This document shows positions 62,052 through 64,000 of a DNA stretch of 64,000 nt, one piece after another. The stretch comes from Alphaproteobacteria bacterium (lineage in GTDB: Bacteria; Pseudomonadota; Alphaproteobacteria; Caulobacterales; Parvularculaceae). Position 1 is the stretch's first letter, and each line of letters begins with the position of its first letter. The stretch covers positions 29,847 to 93,846 of the forward strand of contig JAUIMC010000015.1 of NCBI GenBank assembly GCA_030433215.1, in the 5' to 3' direction. The translations under genes were made by a program, and so were the position numbers. The notes beneath the pieces were generated by a model. It saw only the letters and a list, made by a program, of their open reading frames with translations, made no database searches and was not told where the DNA came from.

Positions 62052-62969
62052 ATGAAATATCTGATGCTGGGCGCAGCCGCGCTCGCACTTGCAGCATGTT
62101 CGCAGGAAACGCCGTCCGAGGCCGATGACAGCGCCGCGCCCGCCGAAGAAGAGGCGATGACGCCGACGGATGAAATGGACGCCGCCGAGCCGGAAATGTC
62201 CGCCTCGGAAAAACTCGACAGCGTGCTCGCCGCGCAAAGCGACGACGTGAAAGCGCGCTACGACTATCGCCATCCGAAGGAGACGCTGGAATTTTTCGGC
62301 GTCGAGCCGGGCATGACCGTGGTCGACATCCTCCCCGGCGCGCCGGGCTGGTACGGCAATATTCTCGTCTCCTATCTCGGGCCGGACGGGAAAATGATCG
62401 GCGCTGAATATCCGGTCGAGATGTGGGCGCAATTCGGCGGCAATTATTCGAGCGACGAGTTTCTCGAAAGCCGCAGAGCCTTCCCGGAGACCTATCCGGC
62501 CTCTGTCGCGGAAGCCGGCGGCGATGACGCCCCCGATGCGGACGCCTTCATCATCGGCTCCATGCCCGAAGAGCTCGCAGGCACGGCCGATGTGGTTTTG
62601 ATGATGCGCGCGGCGCACCATTTCAACCGCATTGAAGACGGCGCCTATTGGGAAGCCGCGCTTTCCGACATTAACGCCGTCCTGAAACCCGGCGGGGTTG
62701 TCGGCGTCGTTCAGCACCGCGCGCCGGAAGGCAATTCCGACGAATGGGCGGTTGGCAACGCCGGCTATGTGAAACAGTCGCGCGTGGTCTCGGTCTTCGA
62801 GGATGCGGGGTTCGAGCTGGTCGATACCAGCGAGATCAACGCCAATCCCAACGATCAGCCTACGGAAGACGATATTGTCTGGCGCCTGCCGCCTTCCAAT
62901 GACAGCGAAGAGGCGGCCGAGATCGGCGAAAGCGACCGCATGACGCTTAAGTTCAGCAAGCCGGAATAA
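62052..62969 (+). CDS. Exported lipoprotein with SAM-methyltransferase-like domain
   Basis: The 305-residue precursor has a clear lipobox (LALAACSQE, cysteine at about residue 16) and an acidic linker, then a methyltransferase-like Rossmann domain: VEPGMTVVDILPGAPGWYGNIL (in part: VVDILPGAPGW, about 96-106) and VLKPGGVVGVVQHRA (about 217). The motif I region reads ILPGAPG rather than the usual DxGxGxG. Being exported, it should not meet cytoplasmic SAM, so the fold may be used for something else. AAGGGG before ATG 62052 sets the start. Confidence 0.8.
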   Translation: MKYLMLGAAALALAACSQETPSEADDSAAPAEEEAMTPTDEMDAAEPEMSASEKLDSVLAAQSDDVKARYDYRHPKETLEFFGVEPGMTVVDILPGAPGWYGNILVSYLGPDGKMIGAEYPVEMWAQFGGNYSSDEFLESRRAFPETYPASVAEAGGDDAPDADAFIIGSMPEELAGTADVVLMMRAAHHFNRIEDGAYWEAALSDINAVLKPGGVVGVVQHRAPEGNSDEWAVGNAGYVKQSRVVSVFEDAGFELVDTSEINANPNDQPTEDDIVWRLPPSNDSEEAAEIGESDRMTLKFSKPE

Positions 62970-62990
62970 GACCGGCTTATTGCGAAAACA

Positions 62991-63021
62991 AAAAGCGGCG
63001 CTCCGTGAGCGCCGCTTTTTT
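62991..63021. terminator. Bidirectional intrinsic terminator
   Basis: AGCGGCGCTC (62994-63003) pairs with GAGCGCCGCT (63007-63016) around a three-base loop, with AAA before and T-run to 63021, between convergent genes ending at 62969 and 63046. Confidence 0.9.
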
Positions 63022-63045
63022 CATGTCATGAAGAGACCCGAGCGC

Positions 63046-64000
63046 TTATTTGCCCGCGCCGCCGAAGGTGAATTCGCGCATCAGGTGAAAGCCCACGGCG
63101 AACTGATGGCGGCTGCCGTAATCGGCGATGATCGGCGTTTGCGCATAATCGCGGAAGACATATTGATAGGTCGCGTAGGGGTTCAGGGACCAACGGTCGC
63201 GGATATTGATATAGGCGTTGATGGAGCCGCCGACATCGCGAAATCCTGAATCGACTTCATAGACCGGCAGCCGTCCGCCCGAGCGCGCCGACTGTTCCGG
63301 CGTGATCGAGAAATAGGCGTCGGCGAAATCGTCGTCGATCCAGGTGGCCTGGCCGCTCGCCGCGAGCGAAAAGCGTCCGGCGCGGAAGAGGAGGGCGGTC
63401 AGATAGCCGTCGACGGAGGCGCCGTGATGGCCGGTCCTGATGGCGTGGCGCGCTTTGGCCTTGAAGGCGAAGCGGTCGAGGAAGGTGGTGGCGACAAAGC
63501 CGCCCATTTCGAAGGTCGTGCCCACATCGCCGAGCCCGTCGAGCGCGGGGTTGTCGTCCTGGTCGCGCCGGCCGCGGATCTTGATGGTGGGGCCGGCCCG
63601 GAAGCGCGAGAATCCGAAAATGCCGAAATCCGCGCCGTCATCGTCGAGAAAAACGAAGTTCTTGAACTTCACATAGACCTGCGGGTCGGCGTTGAACTCG
63701 TAATTGTTAGAGCCGAAATAATCCGGCTCGTAGATCGGTCCGATCCCGATAGAGAGATTGGTTTCTTCGGGCATGAGAAAGCTGAGCGAACTGAAGAAAC
63801 CGCGATTGTTGTCTTCTTCGCCAAGCGTGATGCGCCCGCCGACGGGGTCGTCATCTTCCTCAAGGCCCTTTTCGCCGAAAATCAGCGGGCGGACTTTCGG
63901 CTCGTCGAGGCGGTTGGCGTCGCGCTCCTGTTCTGCGGTCAGGATCGCGGCTTCTTCCGCCTCGCGCCGGTCCTGGCGCAGCTTGTCGCGCTTTTCTTTC
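63046..64000 (-). CDS. MipA/OmpV family outer-membrane protein (5' end beyond the window)
   Basis: The minus-strand frame is open from 63046 to the window edge, so the start is not visible. The later 242 residues form a beta-barrel of the MipA/OmpV type: IGIGPIYEPDYFGSNNYEF, VGTTFEMGGFVATTF, NAYINIRDRWSLNPYATYQYV (in parts), and a final FTFGGAGK strand. Upstream comes a region rich in charged residues (RLDEPKVRPL and an EEDDDP patch) that reaches the edge. MipA was named as a scaffold for murein enzymes, but many members are plain channels. Function here is uncertain. Confidence 0.8.
   Translation of the reverse strand, partial: KEKRDKLRQDRREAEEAAILTAEQERDANRLDEPKVRPLIFGEKGLEEDDDPVGGRITLGEEDNNRGFFSSLSFLMPEETNLSIGIGPIYEPDYFGSNNYEFNADPQVYVKFKNFVFLDDDGADFGIFGFSRFRAGPTIKIRGRRDQDDNPALDGLGDVGTTFEMGGFVATTFLDRFAFKAKARHAIRTGHHGASVDGYLTALLFRAGRFSLAASGQATWIDDDFADAYFSITPEQSARSGGRLPVYEVDSGFRDVGGSINAYINIRDRWSLNPYATYQYVFRDYAQTPIIADYGSRHQFAVGFHLMREFTFGGAGK

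Overview
The window is GC-rich (roughly 60% or more by eye), densely coding and without tRNA or rRNA genes. Several genes point to an alphaproteobacterium: a DUF2312 protein, an aa3-type cytochrome oxidase subunit IV placed before a three-gene transhydrogenase (pntAA-pntAB-pntB), the 41-residue L36, the ligase-associated helicase/PdeM pair, and TonB receptors beginning with DEIIVTAQ. With the carotenoid cluster, a marine Parvularculaceae- or Hyphomonadaceae-like organism is my guess; I could not test it.

Layout. 1-464: end of an M48 protease. 461-6508: carotenoid cluster, with a sterol-desaturase-family gene, crtY-crtI-crtB on the plus strand and crtZ-crtE on the minus strand; together these should turn farnesyl-PP into zeaxanthin. 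6691-23314: a polyamine/amine island with a minus-strand operon (two glutamine-synthetase-like ligases, a class III aminotransferase, a PuuB-like oxidase), a divergent GntR/FCD regulator, an exported YtcJ-like amidohydrolase, a TPR-sulfotransferase, a TonB-dependent receptor, an unknown six-helix membrane protein, an aldehyde dehydrogenase and a second aminotransferase. A palindrome TGTGATCACA (one copy with one mismatch) occurs in exactly three intergenic places here and suggests one regulon.

23481-27132: the conserved yfgM-like/bamB/der block. 27129-30070: an SDR, then mnmH and selD (divergent), i.e. selenium use for tRNA 2-selenouridine. 30096-32653: glycerol kinase and an exported AHL-lactonase-like hydrolase. 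32696-37890: a second TonB receptor with three 11-bp direct repeats at exact 57-bp period in its upstream region, then an alpha/beta hydrolase, a Tam41-like nucleotidyltransferase candidate and a diacylglycerol kinase-like lipid kinase. 38325-40625: exported GIN-like protein, small exported protein, urate-oxidase-N-type membrane protein. 40861-43628: ArsR regulator, beta-carbonic anhydrase and SulP transporter, a likely bicarbonate module with an inverted-repeat operator.

43788-55404: S9 peptidase, ligase-associated helicase, an unknown exported protein, PdeM, a pyridoxamine-oxidase-like protein, L36, a TPR protein, DUF2312, a membrane-anchored protein and HrpB. 55581-61866: NtrC-type response regulator, alpha/beta hydrolase, cytochrome oxidase subunit IV and transhydrogenase. 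62052-64000: an exported methyltransferase-like lipoprotein and a MipA/OmpV-type outer-membrane protein that runs off the window. Palindromic REP/BIME-like elements lie at 4961-5049 and 55435-55548, and a telomere-like heptamer array follows pntB.

The most promising candidate for an undescribed system is the palindrome-linked amine-scavenging island at 12295-23314, where an exported amidohydrolase, a sulfotransferase, a TonB receptor and an unknown internally duplicated membrane protein sit with gamma-glutamyl-polyamine enzymes.
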